Positions 1 through 11,350 of a DNA stretch of 64,000 nucleotides are shown one piece after another. The translations under genes and the position numbers were made by a program. The notes beneath the pieces were generated by a model, which was not told the DNA's origin, did no database searches, and was given only the letters and a program-made list of their open reading frames with translations. How positions within the stretch are numbered: position 1 is the stretch's first letter; each line of letters starts with the position of its first letter. This DNA comes from Litorivicinus sp. (GTDB lineage: Bacteria > Pseudomonadota > Gammaproteobacteria > Pseudomonadales > Litorivicinaceae). The stretch is taken from assembly GCA_018401755.1 (NCBI GenBank), contig JAGYKJ010000007.1, forward strand, positions 248,001 to 312,000. The letters are read 5' to 3'.

Positions 1-273
1 TGCTTTTTGCCGCCCGAGTGAAGAATTTCGCTCTGCGATCAAGGGCACCAGCCCGCACGGACCAAGCTTCAGCGCGTCGGTCAACGCGATTCGGGTGTCA
101 CTCAGTGGCCGAGGTTTTGGCTGCATCCGAGGCACGTATGTGGCAGATATCACCGGTACATCCATATTGAGAACTCGTGCAACGCGGGTCAGGTAGGCGT
201 TGGCGTCGAAGGTATCTTGCCTCTCACTGCACCCGATCAAACCAACGAGTAAGGCGATCCAACCTATCCGCAT
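1..273 (-). CDS. DUF3080-like lipoprotein, C-terminus outside window
   Basis: Reverse-strand reading gives MRIGWIALLVGLIGCSERQDTFDANAYLTRVARVLN...LKLGPCGLVPLIAERNSSLGRQKA; lipobox LIGC and CGLxxLIAERNSSLG pattern; overlaps epmC 3' end. Confidence 0.7.
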   Translation of the reverse strand, partial: MRIGWIALLVGLIGCSERQDTFDANAYLTRVARVLNMDVPVISATYVPRMQPKPRPLSDTRIALTDALKLGPCGLVPLIAERNSSLGRQKA

Positions 274-740
274 GTCTGAAGAGCTCTTAAAACCCGCGCG
301 GCCGTTGGTGGAAGTGCGCTGGCAAGGGTCTCGCGTGCCATCTGAATTCGCATCAAAAATGAACCATCATCTGGTCGCTCTGAGAAGTCATCTCGGCTGG
401 GCGAAAAAGGCAGCCCAAGGCAATCACAAAACATCCACTCAAGCGCTTGTGGCCTTACTTCTGCGGTTTCAAAAGCGGCCTGTTCGTTGGCTGTTCGGCC
501 TTCAGCTGCGTACCAATAACCAAAATCGTCCAAGCGCCGACGCTGATCACCGGCTAAGCAGTAATGCGCAATTTCATGGAGTAGACTGCGCGGGAAATCG
601 TGTCGAAATTGCAAGCAGCCGGGCGCACCGTTGCGTGGTGCACGATAAAAGGGTTCGCTGTATCCACCTTCGATTTGCAGTTCAGGGAGTACCTGTTGCA
701 GTGTTCGAATCAGGAGTGCGCAATCATCAAAATCAGTCAT
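264..740 (-). CDS. epmC: elongation factor P hydroxylase (EpmC/YfcM family)
   Basis: MTDFDDCALLIRTL...FYRAPRNGAPGCLQFRHDFPRSLLHEIAHYCLAGDQRRRLDDFGYWYAAEGRT...EVRPQALEWMFCDCLGLPF; ORF in track extends further upstream but the family start is at 740. Confidence 0.9.
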   Translation of the reverse strand: MTDFDDCALLIRTLQQVLPELQIEGGYSEPFYRAPRNGAPGCLQFRHDFPRSLLHEIAHYCLAGDQRRRLDDFGYWYAAEGRTANEQAAFETAEVRPQALEWMFCDCLGLPFSPSRDDFSERPDDGSFLMRIQMARETLASALPPTAARVLRALQTCG

Positions 741-1227
741 GGAGATAGTGTACGTGTGGTGGCTCTGGATTGTCGTGGCCATGGTGCTGATTGCGGGTCC
801 AATTTTTTGGGCGCGTCCAACACCGCGTGAGCGGCGACTCGCCGCCTTGCGCACGGATGCGATGGCATTGGGCTTGAAGCTTTCGACAGAATATGTGGAT
901 GGGTGGACAAAACAGCGTCTGAATCGCTCCCAAGTCCAAGTGTATCGTCTGGTCTGCCCCACGGGTTCACGGACTTTTCGACTATGGCGATTCCCAGGGC
1001 GGATTGACTGGACGCCGACGCCAGACACCCCAGGTCGCATGGGCCGGGACGGCGTGTTAGGTGATCTGGTGCAGACACTGCCGGTAAGTATTCTGAGTGT
1101 TGCAGTGGATACCTGGAGTGTCTCCCTGGCTGTGGATGAAGATGCACCGGGACTCACAGCCGCACAGATCGACGGGCATTTACGAGATCTTAAAGCGATT
1201 CTGAGTCCGTCTGAGACGCCACAGTAG
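739..1227 (+). CDS. hypothetical protein with N-terminal transmembrane helix
   Basis: 162-aa ORF, hydrophobic N-terminus MEIVYVWWLWIVVAMVLIAGPIFWA, between epmC and topA. Confidence 0.55.
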   Translation: MEIVYVWWLWIVVAMVLIAGPIFWARPTPRERRLAALRTDAMALGLKLSTEYVDGWTKQRLNRSQVQVYRLVCPTGSRTFRLWRFPGRIDWTPTPDTPGRMGRDGVLGDLVQTLPVSILSVAVDTWSVSLAVDEDAPGLTAAQIDGHLRDLKAILSPSETPQ

Positions 1228-1334
1228 TTGCTCGGGTTGCAGCGATCGATGAATTCGTGCTTGCATAAAAAGTGCCTTTGCATTTCAAATGCGGAACTTT
1301 GAGATTCACCTACACTTGGGATGCCCAACGCTTT

Positions 1335-3902
1335 ATGGCTAAATCACTTGTGATCGTCGAATCGCCCGCAAAGGCGAAAACGATCAATAAATACCTCGGC
1401 TCCAACTATATCGTGAAGTCGAGTATTGGGCATATCCGTGACCTGCCGACTTCCGGTGGAGGGACTGAAACCCGAGCGAAACCGAGCAAAAGTGCTGAAC
1501 CCAAAGAAGAGCGGCAACGGGCTCAGTTGGTGCGCCGTATGGGGGTGGATCCTGAACGTCACTGGGAAGCGCGCTATGAGATTCTGCCTGGCAAAGAAAA
1601 GGTGGTCTCTGAGCTAAAAAAACTGGCGGCTCAAGCAGAGATCATTTATCTCGCGACCGACTTGGATCGTGAGGGAGAAGCGATCGCATGGCATCTTCAA
1701 GAAACGATTGGCGGTGATCCTGACAAGTATCGTCGCGTGGTATTTTCTGAGATCACAAAATCCGCGATTGACGCGGCATTTTCCAAGCCTGCAAAGGTGA
1801 ATGTCGATCGCGTTAATGCACAGCAGGCGCGTCGGTTTTTGGATCGCGTCGTGGGTTATATGGTATCGCCACTGTTGTGGGCCAAAATTGCCCGTGGTCT
1901 ATCGGCGGGCCGTGTTCAGTCAGTTGCAGTGCGCTTAGTGGTTGAACGAGAGCGCGCGATTCGTGCCTTCGTTCCAGAGGAATACTGGGAGATCTTCGCT
2001 GATCTGCGGGCGGCCTCAGCCGATGCGCGTTTTCAGGTGATTGAGCACGCGGGCCGGCCATTCAAGCCGACCACTGAAGCAGAGTCGACCGCTGCTGTGA
2101 CTGCGTTGGCTGATGCGGCATATCGCGTGCGGGAACGAGAAAGTAAGCCAGGTAAAACACGACCCCCGGCCCCCTTTATCACATCTACGCTGCAACAAGC
2201 AGCAAGCCAACGCCTTGGCTTTGGCGTGAAGAAGACAATGACGCTTGCTCAACGTCTTTATGAGGCTGGATTGATTACCTACATGCGGACTGATTCGACA
2301 TATATGTCACAGGACGCAATTCAAGTCGCTCGCGGCTATATCAGCGAATCATTTAAGCCTGCATTTTTGCCGGAAAAGCCTAACTACTATGCGTCACGCG
2401 AGAATGCACAAGAAGCACATGAGGCAATTCGTCCAACCAACGTCCATCTGTTAGCCACGGCACTGACGGGTGTTGAGCGCGACGCGCAGCGTCTGTATGA
2501 ATTGATCTGGCGTCAGTTTGTGGCGTGTCAGATGACCCCTGCTGAGTATCTCACCACGAGTATTTATGTTGATGCCAACGGCTATGGGCTCAGAGCGCGA
2601 GGTCGGGTAACCACCTTTTTGGGCTACCAAGCAGTTCTCCCCACTCAGGGAAAGGGCGAGGATGCGGCTGAGTTACCGAATGTTGTCGAGGGTGATGTAT
2701 TGACGCTTCAGGCGCTCGATCCAATCCAGAAGTTTACCTCTCCACCGGCGCGTTATAACGAGGCCTCCTTGGTTCGCGAACTCGAGAAGCAAGGGATTGG
2801 GAGACCATCCACCTATGCTGCGATCATTACCACGATCCAAGATCGTGGATATGTCGAGATGGAAGGGCGGCGATTATTTGCCACCAAGATGGGTGAAATT
2901 GTCACAGATCGGTTGGTGGAGAATTTTAGCGATTTGTTGAGCTACGACTTCACTGCGGGCATGGAAGACGCTCTTGATGGTGTCGCTGACGGCCGCAAAG
3001 ATTGGATCCAGCTATTGGATGAGTTTTATGCGCACTTTAAAGCCAATCTTGATCAGGCCGCGAGTGACGAGGGGATGCGTCCTAACGCACCAACAGTCAC
3101 CGATATTCCCTGTCCGAGCTGTGCCCGTCCGATGATGATTCGGACCGCGACCACTGGGGTCTTTTTAGGCTGTTCTGGGTATCAACTTCCACCCAAGGAG
3201 CGTTGCAAAACAACGATCAATTTATTGCCTGGTCATGAGGCGGTGCCTGAAGGAGAGGAAGCTGAAACCCAGGCTTTACTCGAAAAAAATCGCTGTCCAT
3301 TGTGCGAGATTGCGATGGAGGCGTACTTGGTGGACGCAACTCGGAAACTTCATGTGTGTGGAAATAATCCGGATTGTGCGGGGTACACGGTTGAGCTTGG
3401 GCAATACAAGATTAAGGGCTATGAGGGTCCGACGATTGCATGCGATAAATGCGGATCCGAGATGCAGTTACGAACTGGACGCTTTGGGAAATTCTTCGGA
3501 TGTACACAGGCTGAGTGTAAAAATACACGTAAGTTACTGAAGAATGGTCAGGCTGCCCCTCCCAAAATGGATCCTATTCCAATGCCTTGGCTTGCCTGTG
3601 CGAAGGTGGACGATACCTATGTCTTGCGGGATGGCGCTGCCGGCTTATTTTTGGCGGCCAGCGGGTTTCCGAAAAACCGCGAAACACGGCCACCGAAGAT
3701 TGCAGAGCTGAAAAAGGTATCAGACCAGCTGGATCCAAAATATCAATACTTACTGGATGCCCCTGATATTGATCCCGAAGGTCATCCGACCGAGGTTCGG
3801 TTCAGTCGCAAGGCGGGCGCCAACTATGTGATGTCCGAGGCAAATGGTAAGCCAACCGGTTGGAAGGTAACGTATCAAAATGGGCGTTGGGTGACGGGTT
3901 AA
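1335..3902 (+). CDS. topA: DNA topoisomerase I
   Basis: [22 protein letters not shown]..., active-site region [12 protein letters not shown]-terminal zinc-finger repeats; start at 1335. Confidence 0.97.
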   Translation: MAKSLVIVESPAKAKTINKYLGSNYIVKSSIGHIRDLPTSGGGTETRAKPSKSAEPKEERQRAQLVRRMGVDPERHWEARYEILPGKEKVVSELKKLAAQAEIIYLATDLDREGEAIAWHLQETIGGDPDKYRRVVFSEITKSAIDAAFSKPAKVNVDRVNAQQARRFLDRVVGYMVSPLLWAKIARGLSAGRVQSVAVRLVVERERAIRAFVPEEYWEIFADLRAASADARFQVIEHAGRPFKPTTEAESTAAVTALADAAYRVRERESKPGKTRPPAPFITSTLQQAASQRLGFGVKKTMTLAQRLYEAGLITYMRTDSTYMSQDAIQVARGYISESFKPAFLPEKPNYYASRENAQEAHEAIRPTNVHLLATALTGVERDAQRLYELIWRQFVACQMTPAEYLTTSIYVDANGYGLRARGRVTTFLGYQAVLPTQGKGEDAAELPNVVEGDVLTLQALDPIQKFTSPPARYNEASLVRELEKQGIGRPSTYAAIITTIQDRGYVEMEGRRLFATKMGEIVTDRLVENFSDLLSYDFTAGMEDALDGVADGRKDWIQLLDEFYAHFKANLDQAASDEGMRPNAPTVTDIPCPSCARPMMIRTATTGVFLGCSGYQLPPKERCKTTINLLPGHEAVPEGEEAETQALLEKNRCPLCEIAMEAYLVDATRKLHVCGNNPDCAGYTVELGQYKIKGYEGPTIACDKCGSEMQLRTGRFGKFFGCTQAECKNTRKLLKNGQAAPPKMDPIPMPWLACAKVDDTYVLRDGAAGLFLAASGFPKNRETRPPKIAELKKVSDQLDPKYQYLLDAPDIDPEGHPTEVRFSRKAGANYVMSEANGKPTGWKVTYQNGRWVTG

Positions 3903-4406
3903 ATGCCGGTCGCGCAAGCACATTCTCGTCTTCGCGAGTCGCTCAGTAAGAGCAGGGCCCTGCTTGCCTTGGCGGAGCAGTCCTCAGCTCGCCTTGATCA
4001 ACATGCCTTAGATGAGGCGATCCTGCACCAGATTGGCGCCACAGTGGTTGCATTGTGCCAAACAGTGGCGGAATCCCATGGGATTAGTGCATCGACAGTC
4101 CAGGGATTAACGAGCCTGCAGTCTGCTCTTCGCGCACGTCAGCTGATTTCCGTGGAAGCGGAAGTTTTGGCACAGCAGGCATCTGCCGTCGATGGATGGT
4201 GGGGACATTGGCAGAACGAACTCGAGCGTGTGATGCAGCCAAAACCCTTGGCGAAGACTGCGCCGGCCTATGGTTTGATTGGATCTGACCGCTCGGACTC
4301 GGTAACCTCGACGAATACTGCCGCTCGCGAGGCCCATTACCGCCCTTGGATCGAGGCGTTAGCTGAGCTTATCCAGACGCTGGAGTACAGCCTACTAGAG
4401 GCTTAA
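3903..4406 (+). CDS. DUF6586-like hypothetical protein
   Basis: 167-aa ORF between topA and lexA, the position and character of the Pseudomonas topA-linked family. Confidence 0.6.
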   Translation: MPVAQAHSRLRESLSKSRALLALAEQSSARLDQHALDEAILHQIGATVVALCQTVAESHGISASTVQGLTSLQSALRARQLISVEAEVLAQQASAVDGWWGHWQNELERVMQPKPLAKTAPAYGLIGSDRSDSVTSTNTAAREAHYRPWIEALAELIQTLEYSLLEA

Positions 4407-5032
4407 TGCAGATGTGTCCGTATCACACCCACGGCCAGTCCTTCGATCAATAAGCTGTCCGGATCGCGCACTTCAATGGGGGCGTAGGCGGGATTCTCCG
4501 CAAGCAATAACACCCGACTGGCTTCAATGCATAATCGCTTTACAGTGACTTCGCCGTCCACTCTCGCCACCACAATGTCGCCACTTGCGGCATCACGACG
4601 CTTCAAAACAGCCAATAAATCACCATCGAGAATGCCAACGCCTTGCATGGAGTCTCCTTGGACGGTCAACAAATAATCGGGACGTGTCGCAAACAGATGC
4701 GGTTGTACTGGAACAACCCGTTCAATATGGGCTTGGGAGTCGATCGGTATCCCAGCAGCCACCCGTCCGATAACAGGCAGACCAATCTCTGATGCATCAG
4801 CGTCATCGACATCGATAAGGCATTGGATACCGCGTGATGCGCCATTGTGTAGACGGATTGCACCCCGACGCTCGAGCGCGCGAAGATGGGATTCAGCGGC
4901 ATTGACGGATCGGTAACCAAGTGCGGTGGCGATCTCCGCTCGTGTTGGTGGGCGACCGTCAAGACGAATTGCTTCACGAATCATGTCGAGCACCCGAGTT
5001 TGTGCTTTTGTTAACCGAATCTCTGTCGTCAT
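4403..5032 (-). CDS. lexA: LexA repressor
   Basis: [61 protein letters not shown]...; autoproteolysis region [26 protein letters not shown]. Confidence 0.97.
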   Translation of the reverse strand: MTTEIRLTKAQTRVLDMIREAIRLDGRPPTRAEIATALGYRSVNAAESHLRALERRGAIRLHNGASRGIQCLIDVDDADASEIGLPVIGRVAAGIPIDSQAHIERVVPVQPHLFATRPDYLLTVQGDSMQGVGILDGDLLAVLKRRDAASGDIVVARVDGEVTVKRLCIEASRVLLLAENPAYAPIEVRDPDSLLIEGLAVGVIRTHLH

Positions 5033-5033
5033 G

Positions 5034-5049
5034 CTGAATAAATTAACAG
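5034..5049. promoter_or_regulatory. SOS box CTGAATAAATTAACAG upstream of lexA
   Basis: CTG-N10-CAG with AT-rich core, 2 bp upstream of the lexA start codon. Confidence 0.8.
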
Positions 5050-5075
5050 TCTTTTCGGAGATTGCAACCGTCGTC

Positions 5076-5990
5076 TCAAACCTGACCAAGAATCAGATAT
5101 TCGAGCAAGGCCTTTTGAGCATGCAAACGATTTCCAGCCTGTATCCAGACCCACTCGGTCCGAGGATCGTCAAGTAATGTGTCACTGATTTCCTCTCCGC
5201 GATGTGCAGGCAGGCAATGCAAGAACATGACGTCATCCGCGGCTTGTTCCAGTAAAGACTCAGTCACTTGGTAGGGGGCCAGTGCGGCCCGCCGCTCACG
5301 AACCTCTGATTCCTGACCCATGCTTGCCCAGACATCAGTGGTCACCACATGCGCGCCTTTGACCGCAGCAATTGGGTCGGTTGAGAACTGCACGCGTCCT
5401 TTGCCCAGTTTGACCCACGACGGGTCGGGCTGGTAGGCGGGAGGACCCGCAATGATGAGGTCAAATCCAAACAAGCCAGCGGCTTCGCAGTAGGTTTGGC
5501 AGACATTATTCCCGTCTCCGATCCACGCGACCTTTAAATCAGAAATCTGACCAAATTTAGCGATTATCGTTTGCAGATCAGCGAGCAGCTGACACGGATG
5601 ACAGCTGTCGCTGAGCCCATTGATGACTGGAATCTTTGCGTAACGTGAGAAGATTTCTAATTTCTCGTGAAGGTCGGTTCGAATCATCACAGCATCGACC
5701 ATTTCCGATAAAACGCGGGCGGTATCGGACAGTGGCTCACCACGTCCTAACTGCGTATCTGTGGGTGATAAAAAAATCGCTGAACCACCGAGCTGATGAA
5801 TGCCCGCCTCAAAACTAACCCGGGTCCGTGTTGAGGACTTTTCAAAGATCATCGCAAGCACACGCTGCGGCAAGCTCAAGACCGATTGGCCGCTTTGCTG
5901 CGCCACTTTGAGCGCAGATGCGCGATCGAGCACCTGAAATAGCGCCTGTTGATCCAAATCGCTGAGAGTGAGAAAGTGTTGTGTTGCCAT
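5076..5990 (-). CDS. argF: ornithine carbamoyltransferase
   Basis: [12 protein letters not shown]...[21 protein letters not shown]...[12 protein letters not shown]. Confidence 0.95.
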   Translation of the reverse strand: MATQHFLTLSDLDQQALFQVLDRASALKVAQQSGQSVLSLPQRVLAMIFEKSSTRTRVSFEAGIHQLGGSAIFLSPTDTQLGRGEPLSDTARVLSEMVDAVMIRTDLHEKLEIFSRYAKIPVINGLSDSCHPCQLLADLQTIIAKFGQISDLKVAWIGDGNNVCQTYCEAAGLFGFDLIIAGPPAYQPDPSWVKLGKGRVQFSTDPIAAVKGAHVVTTDVWASMGQESEVRERRAALAPYQVTESLLEQAADDVMFLHCLPAHRGEEISDTLLDDPRTEWVWIQAGNRLHAQKALLEYLILGQV

Positions 5991-6058
5991 GCACATGTTC
6001 CAGCAAAGCGGTGCAGTGTAGCATTGGAACCCCGATCAATCGAGATAGAGAACCCTTC

Positions 6059-6379
6059 ATGAGCGCAATTGAAACGATCAAATCACAAATCGAAGAAAAC
6101 CCAGTGTTGTTGTATATGAAAGGAACCCCAAATCAGCCCCAGTGCGGGTTTTCATCGCAAACCGTGCAAGCACTCATGGCTTGCGGACGGCCGTTTGCCT
6201 TCGTCAATATTCTAGAGCACCCAGATATTCGAGCCGAGCTCCCGAGCTATGCTGAGTGGCCAACATTCCCGCAACTGTGGGTTCAGGGCGAACTCGTTGG
6301 TGGATGCGATATCGTTCTTGAAATGTATCAGTCCGGTGAGCTTAAGCCGCTGGTTGAGGCGGCTTCACCCGAAGCTTGA
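6059..6379 (+). CDS. grxD: monothiol glutaredoxin, Grx4 family
   Basis: MSAIETIKSQIEENPVLLYMKGTPNQPQCGFSSQTVQAL...WPTFPQLWVQGELVGGCDIVLEM. Confidence 0.95.
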   Translation: MSAIETIKSQIEENPVLLYMKGTPNQPQCGFSSQTVQALMACGRPFAFVNILEHPDIRAELPSYAEWPTFPQLWVQGELVGGCDIVLEMYQSGELKPLVEAASPEA

Positions 6380-9300
6380 GGGTCAAGAGTGATCGTAGTG
6401 CAGCAGGCTTCAGCGGTTTATGAAGTACCGTTGCACCGACACGCTGTGCGCGTTGTTTCATTTCATCATCTCGGTCAGCTGTAATCAGAATGGCAAGTAA
6501 CTCGGGTTGTTGCTCCCTAAGGGCGGCAATAATCCGAGTCCCATACTCTCCGTGATCTAAGTGATAGTCCACGAGGGCGGCATCGAGCCGATCAAGGGTT
6601 GTTTGCACCGCCAAGGCATCAGCCAAGGTTGCAGCGACGTGGACCGAGGCGCCCCAGCCTCCAAGAAGCGCCTGCATGCCTTGTAAGATACTGGAATCAT
6701 TATCAATGACCAGAATCTGACGATCTTGCAACGGCTTCGACAGTCCAGCATCGGCTCGTGTGTGCGGGCTACGCAAGGGGATTGGTGTGCCAAGCGCACG
6801 AGGGATGGCGATCCTAAAGAGAGATCCACGGCCGGGGATCGAACGAACCGTCAATTGCAGTCGAAGCAGGTCGATGATGCGCTTGGAGATTGATAGGCCA
6901 AGTCCCAAGCCTTTTTGATCTGTTTGAATGCCCTCAGATAATCGTTTGAACTCGTCAAAGATCACCGGCAGATCGTCAGGATGGATACCAATCCCTGTAT
7001 CCCAAATTTCGATCAAAACCTCGGTATCACGCATACGCATTGCAACCAGAACCCGGCCACCTCGGTCGGTGTAACGCAGTGCATTGGAAATCAAGTTTTG
7101 TAGGACTCGTCGCAATAACTTAGGATCGGTCTGAACCACAGCGGAGCGCATCCGCGTTGTAAAGCCTATTTGGCGATCGTCTGCAATGATTCTAAATTCT
7201 TCGCTAAGTTGTCCCACTAACTCTCTGAGATCAAACAGCATCTCTTCCTTCTTAAGGGCGCCAGCATCCAACTTTGAGATCTCAAGTAAGGTTGAGATGA
7301 GGCTTTCCGCTGATCCGAGTGCACCCTCAAGGTGATGGGTTAGCTCACGAATCTCTGCGGTTTCCGCCCGTTCGGATAGGGAGGTACAAAACAGACGCGC
7401 GGCGTTGAGTGGCTGCAATAAGTCATGACTGGCTGCCGCCAAAAACCGAGTTTTCGAGACATTCGCTTGTTCAGCAATTCGCTTGGCATCGGATAGTGCA
7501 ACTTCGGTCGCAGCGCGTCGAAGGTTCTCGTCTGCAAGCTGACTATTGACTTCTTGCAGCGCCAAGGTGCGTTCGGTTACTCGTGCTTCAAGCGTCTCGT
7601 TGGCCTCCTCAAGCGCTCGTTTGGCAAGATTGCGTTCGGTGACGTCCTGATATAACACGAAAATTCCCTGGACTGTCCCAGACTCATCCCGATGAGGAAC
7701 GTATAAGGCCTCATATTCATGACGTTCGCCGACACGATCAACTGCGACTTCAAAGCGCTGTCGCCGTCCCTCAAGTGCGCGCTTTAGATAGGGTTCCCGT
7801 AGCCTTGAATTCAGCGTCGGAGAAGATTTCACGATTGGGCTTTCCGATCACCTGCTCTCGCCAGACGCGCATGGTCCGCTCAAAGGCTTTATTGATAAAT
7901 TGGATTCGGAGATCGCGGTCTAAATAGGCAATCATCGCAGGTAAATTGTCGGTATAGACCCGAATGGCTTGTTCAGACTCTCGAAGCGCCTGTTCAGTGT
8001 GTTTGTAGTTTGTGACGTCGGAAAATGAGGTGACAAATCCCCCGTTGGGCGTCGGCTGGCCAATGATTTCAAGGGTCACTCCCGTCGAGAGGGTCACTTC
8101 GCGTCGATAAGGTGTCCCACGATTTAAAAAATCCAGACGACGCTGTACAGCCGTTTCGATCTGCTCATCATTGGTGAAGTGACCAATCAAGCCGCTTTTG
8201 ACATTGTGTCGATACAGATCGCCAATTGGTCGACCAATCGTAAGAAGTTCATCGGGGAAGTTGAAAATTTCGTGGTAACGACGATTCCAAGCGACCAAAA
8301 GCTGATTCTGGTCGACAACACTGATGCCTTGGGAGAGGTGTTCGATAGAGCGTCGCAATAGATCCTGATTGGACTGCGCGAGTTGTGAAGCTTCATCAAC
8401 GAGACTCACCAACTCCCCGACATGGATACGCTGGCGCTGGCTTGCCGACCGAATCACCAACCGTGCAGAGGAATGACCGATTTCCTGGGCAAGCGTACTT
8501 TCAATGGCATCCAGTAACTCAGCGGGCGCCTGATGCTTCGGCGAGAGTGTCGGGATCGATCGTTCAAGCTTATAGGTCTCCACCAGGCCCTGCACACGCT
8601 CCATTCCCAGATACCGGCCGGCAAGTGCGATCAGATCCGAGACTGTAATTTGCTGTTTCAGATAGCGGCTGGAGCCTCCGCGTGGTCGAAATTGGGCGTC
8701 GACGAAGGCGGCTGCTTGAATACGGTCAATCAGTCGTGCGGTAGTCGCCATAGAGATTGCGATATAGCTGAGTAGATTGAGACCCAAAGAGAGCAGGACG
8801 CCCAAGGTCAAGTCATCGATACCCAGAGCATCCGCGCTTGCCCTGACCCAAGTCACGCCGGGATCTAACTCGGGAATTACGAGTGTAAACAGCCAAACAA
8901 ACAGCCCAACCGTCAGACTGGCAAGTGCGCCATTCTGATTTCCGTTACGCCAGTAAAGACCGCCAAGCAATGCGGGCGCAAATTGAGCGGCTGCAGCAAA
9001 CGCTACAAGTCCGATTGCGGCCAATGTGCGTTCGCTGGTCGCACTTTGATAATACAACCATGCCAGCGCCATCACCGCGACGATGCAGGCTCGGCGAATT
9101 GACACAAGAATCCACGCAAGATCCGGACGATCACGGAACTGCTCGGGAGAGGCTCGAAAGATGAGGGGTAAGACAATTTCATTGGCCAGCATAATGGCGA
9201 GAGCCAGGGTCGATACTAGAATCATGGCAGCAGCAGCCGAAAGCCCTCCGAGAAATGCGAGCGCAGCCAAGGGATCGTTATTGAAGGCCATCGGTAACAG

Positions 9301-10251
9301 CAATACGAACGCATCGGCAGGCGCCAGAGTCCCAAACTTTAGGAGCCCAGCTGCGGCGATGGGGATGACAAAGAGCGTAAACCCGAGCAAATAAAGTGGA
9401 AATACCCAGCGAGCGATCGTCTGCGATCGTGCCTCGGGCGCTTCCACAAAAGTGACGTGAAACTGTCTCGGTAAACAGATGATTGCAAGCGAAGCCAGCA
9501 CGAACTGGGTAATGAGGCCTGCTTGACTAAAATCTGTATTAAAGACATTGGCGACTTGGGGCGCTGCGCGCGCTTGATCAAACAAATCTTTGAATCCGTC
9601 AAATAATTCAAAGACGCAAAATAGCCCGACGAGCAAGAAGGCGGCCAATTTCACAAGACTCTCGACAGCGATAGCAATCATCATGCCCCGATGATGGTCA
9701 CGGCGTTGGCCGGGGAGCCGGGTACCAAACAAGATGGCAAACAGCGTCAGTAGTAACGCGGCGAACAGGGCTGCATCCACGGGTTCAGGCGCTATGGTGG
9801 CAGGTGCTCCTGACATGATATTGAACGTTTGTCCCACAGCCTTGAGCTGCAGGGCGATGTAGGGGATGGTGCCAAAGAGTGCGATCAGTGTGGTGAGTAC
9901 GGCGAGTGTATGCGATCGGCCGTAGCGCGCCGACATGAAATCCGCAAGCGATCCGATGTGATGGGTGCGCACAACAGCTGCAAACTTTAGGATAACAGGC
10001 CAGCAAAAAATGAAGACCATCATTGGCCCGAGATAGATCGGTGCAAATGCCCATCCTGACGCTGCCGCTGATCCTACGGCGCCATAATAGGTCCAACTGG
10101 TGGCATAAACGCCGATTGATAAAGGGTACACCCAATCGCTGGAGCGCGCGCCACCAAAGGACGACGTGTCCCGGTCACCATGCCATGCGATGATGAACAA
10201 TACCCCGAGATAACCAAGAGAGAGGATCGCAAGTTCCCAGGGTGATGACAC
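6342..10251 (-). CDS. SSS (sodium:solute symporter)-PAS-histidine kinase-receiver hybrid sensor; split by a single-base frameshift near 7796-7798
   Basis: ORF 7771-10251 (PutP-like transmembrane domain plus PAS) runs into ORF 6342-7832 (PAS end, HisKA AASHDLLQPLNAARLF, HATPase, REC); removing one G from a GGG run gives FKATEPYLKRALEG continuity. Confidence 0.85.
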
Positions 10252-10300
10252 GCTACCTCCTTCAATGATGTGGATATTTACAGGCTATGAACCTGCGCAT

Positions 10301-10892
10301 TGTAAAGCTCAATAAAAACCGGACACCATTTTAAGTTGTTGTTCAGCTCTGGCAGGAGCCAAACCCCCATTGGCCTGATGTGGCCGTTTCCAATTGTAGT
10401 ACCCCAAGAGATATTTACCGAGATCCTCACGAGCCACTCCAACAGTCTCATAGCCGAGTGGCGGCAGCCACTCGGTCTTCAAACTTCTAAACAAACGCTC
10501 CATCGGTGCATTATCCCAACAGTTCCCACGGCGACTCATGCTCTGCGTCACACGATGACGCCATAGAATCCGCCGGAAGCGACGAGAGGCATATTGGCTC
10601 CCTTGATCCGAGTGGAACATCAATCCAGGCCCAGGACGACGCTCTCGCATGGCGTTCTCAAAGGCCGTGGTCACCAGCTCGCCATTGGGTTTATCTGATA
10701 ACGCAAAGCCCACCACACGACGTGTATGCAAATCCATCACTACAGCCAAATAGTGCCAACGATCTCCAGCCCATACTCGCACCTTCTCGTTTGAACTCTC
10801 GAGAAAATGGACGTCGTTTCTTCATCTAGGCAATCTCCTTCAAGTGGTCATTTACCACTCAGTGGACTGTCCGGATTTAGTGAACCACTACA
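10301..10892 (-). mobile_element. IS3-family element, internally deleted (orfA start fused to orfB 3' part), both terminal inverted repeats present
   Basis: 27-bp imperfect TIRs TGTAAAGCTCAATAAAAACCGGACACC (10301) and TGTAGTGGTTCACTAAATCCGGACAGT (complement of 10866-10892); DDE-integrase C-terminal part HSDQGSQYASRRFR...MSRRGNCWDNAPMERLFRSLKTEWL. Confidence 0.8.
10309..10825 (-). pseudogene. IS3-family transposase, N-terminal orfB and most of orfA deleted
   Basis: ATGAAGAAACGACGTCCATTTTCTCGAGAGTTCAAACGAGAA (orfA-like start) joined to VRVWAGDRWHYLAVVMDLHTRRVVGFAL... (orfB). Confidence 0.75.
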
Positions 10893-10901
10893 CTTTTTCT
10901 A

Positions 10902-11264
10902 TTAGTTTTGCCTACTAAATATCAGCAGCAATAATTGTGTGATCTCGCCCTCTAGAGGGAAAGAGAGCATACCCATCACTGAGTATCCAAGCGCCCAAGG
11001 CATAAAATAGAATCGGAATAGGTAAAAAAACCAAGCTACGTAAAGTGGAATTAGAGGCGGGACTAGGAATCCTGGAGTAATCGGGTTGAACAAACGAATA
11101 ACTGGATCAGTGTATTTAACAAAGATTTTCATAAAGAAGAAGTCGGAGTGGATTGGTAAAAAAATATTCATAGCGACACGCCCGATAAGAGTCCACATGA
11201 TGAGCCCTAAAATATAGTCCATAACGATTACCCATCCGGGCAAGTGAGCCATCGAGACTTCCAT
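10902..11264 (-). CDS. hypothetical multi-pass membrane protein
   Basis: 120-aa hydrophobic ORF downstream of the symporter operon. Confidence 0.55.
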   Translation of the reverse strand: MEVSMAHLPGWVIVMDYILGLIMWTLIGRVAMNIFLPIHSDFFFMKIFVKYTDPVIRLFNPITPGFLVPPLIPLYVAWFFYLFRFYFMPWALGYSVMGMLSFPLEGEITQLLLLIFSRQN

Positions 11265-11309
11265 GAAAATACCTTAAGTTGATTCAAAAATTACTTCGGA
11301 ATTTATCAA

Positions 11310-11338
11310 AAAAATAGGGGGCGTTGCCCCCTATTTTT
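11310..11338. terminator. bidirectional intrinsic terminator
   Basis: AAAAATAGGGGGC-GTT-GCCCCCTATTTTT, perfect 13-bp stem. Confidence 0.88.
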
Positions 11339-11350
11339 ATCAAGAAAAAT

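Noticed and set aside
741-1328. Upstream part of the 354-aa minus ORF (264-1328)
   Set aside because: EpmC homology starts at 740; the rest is antisense to the 739-1227 ORF and the topA start region.
8179-9394. Several plus-strand ORFs (8179-8361, 8385-8648, 8925-9394)
   Set aside because: Antisense to the sensor kinase gene, no recognisable domains or ribosome-binding context.
10902-11264. YggT-family assignment for the small membrane protein
   Set aside because: Only loose resemblance (DPVIRLFNPI...); not enough to name it.
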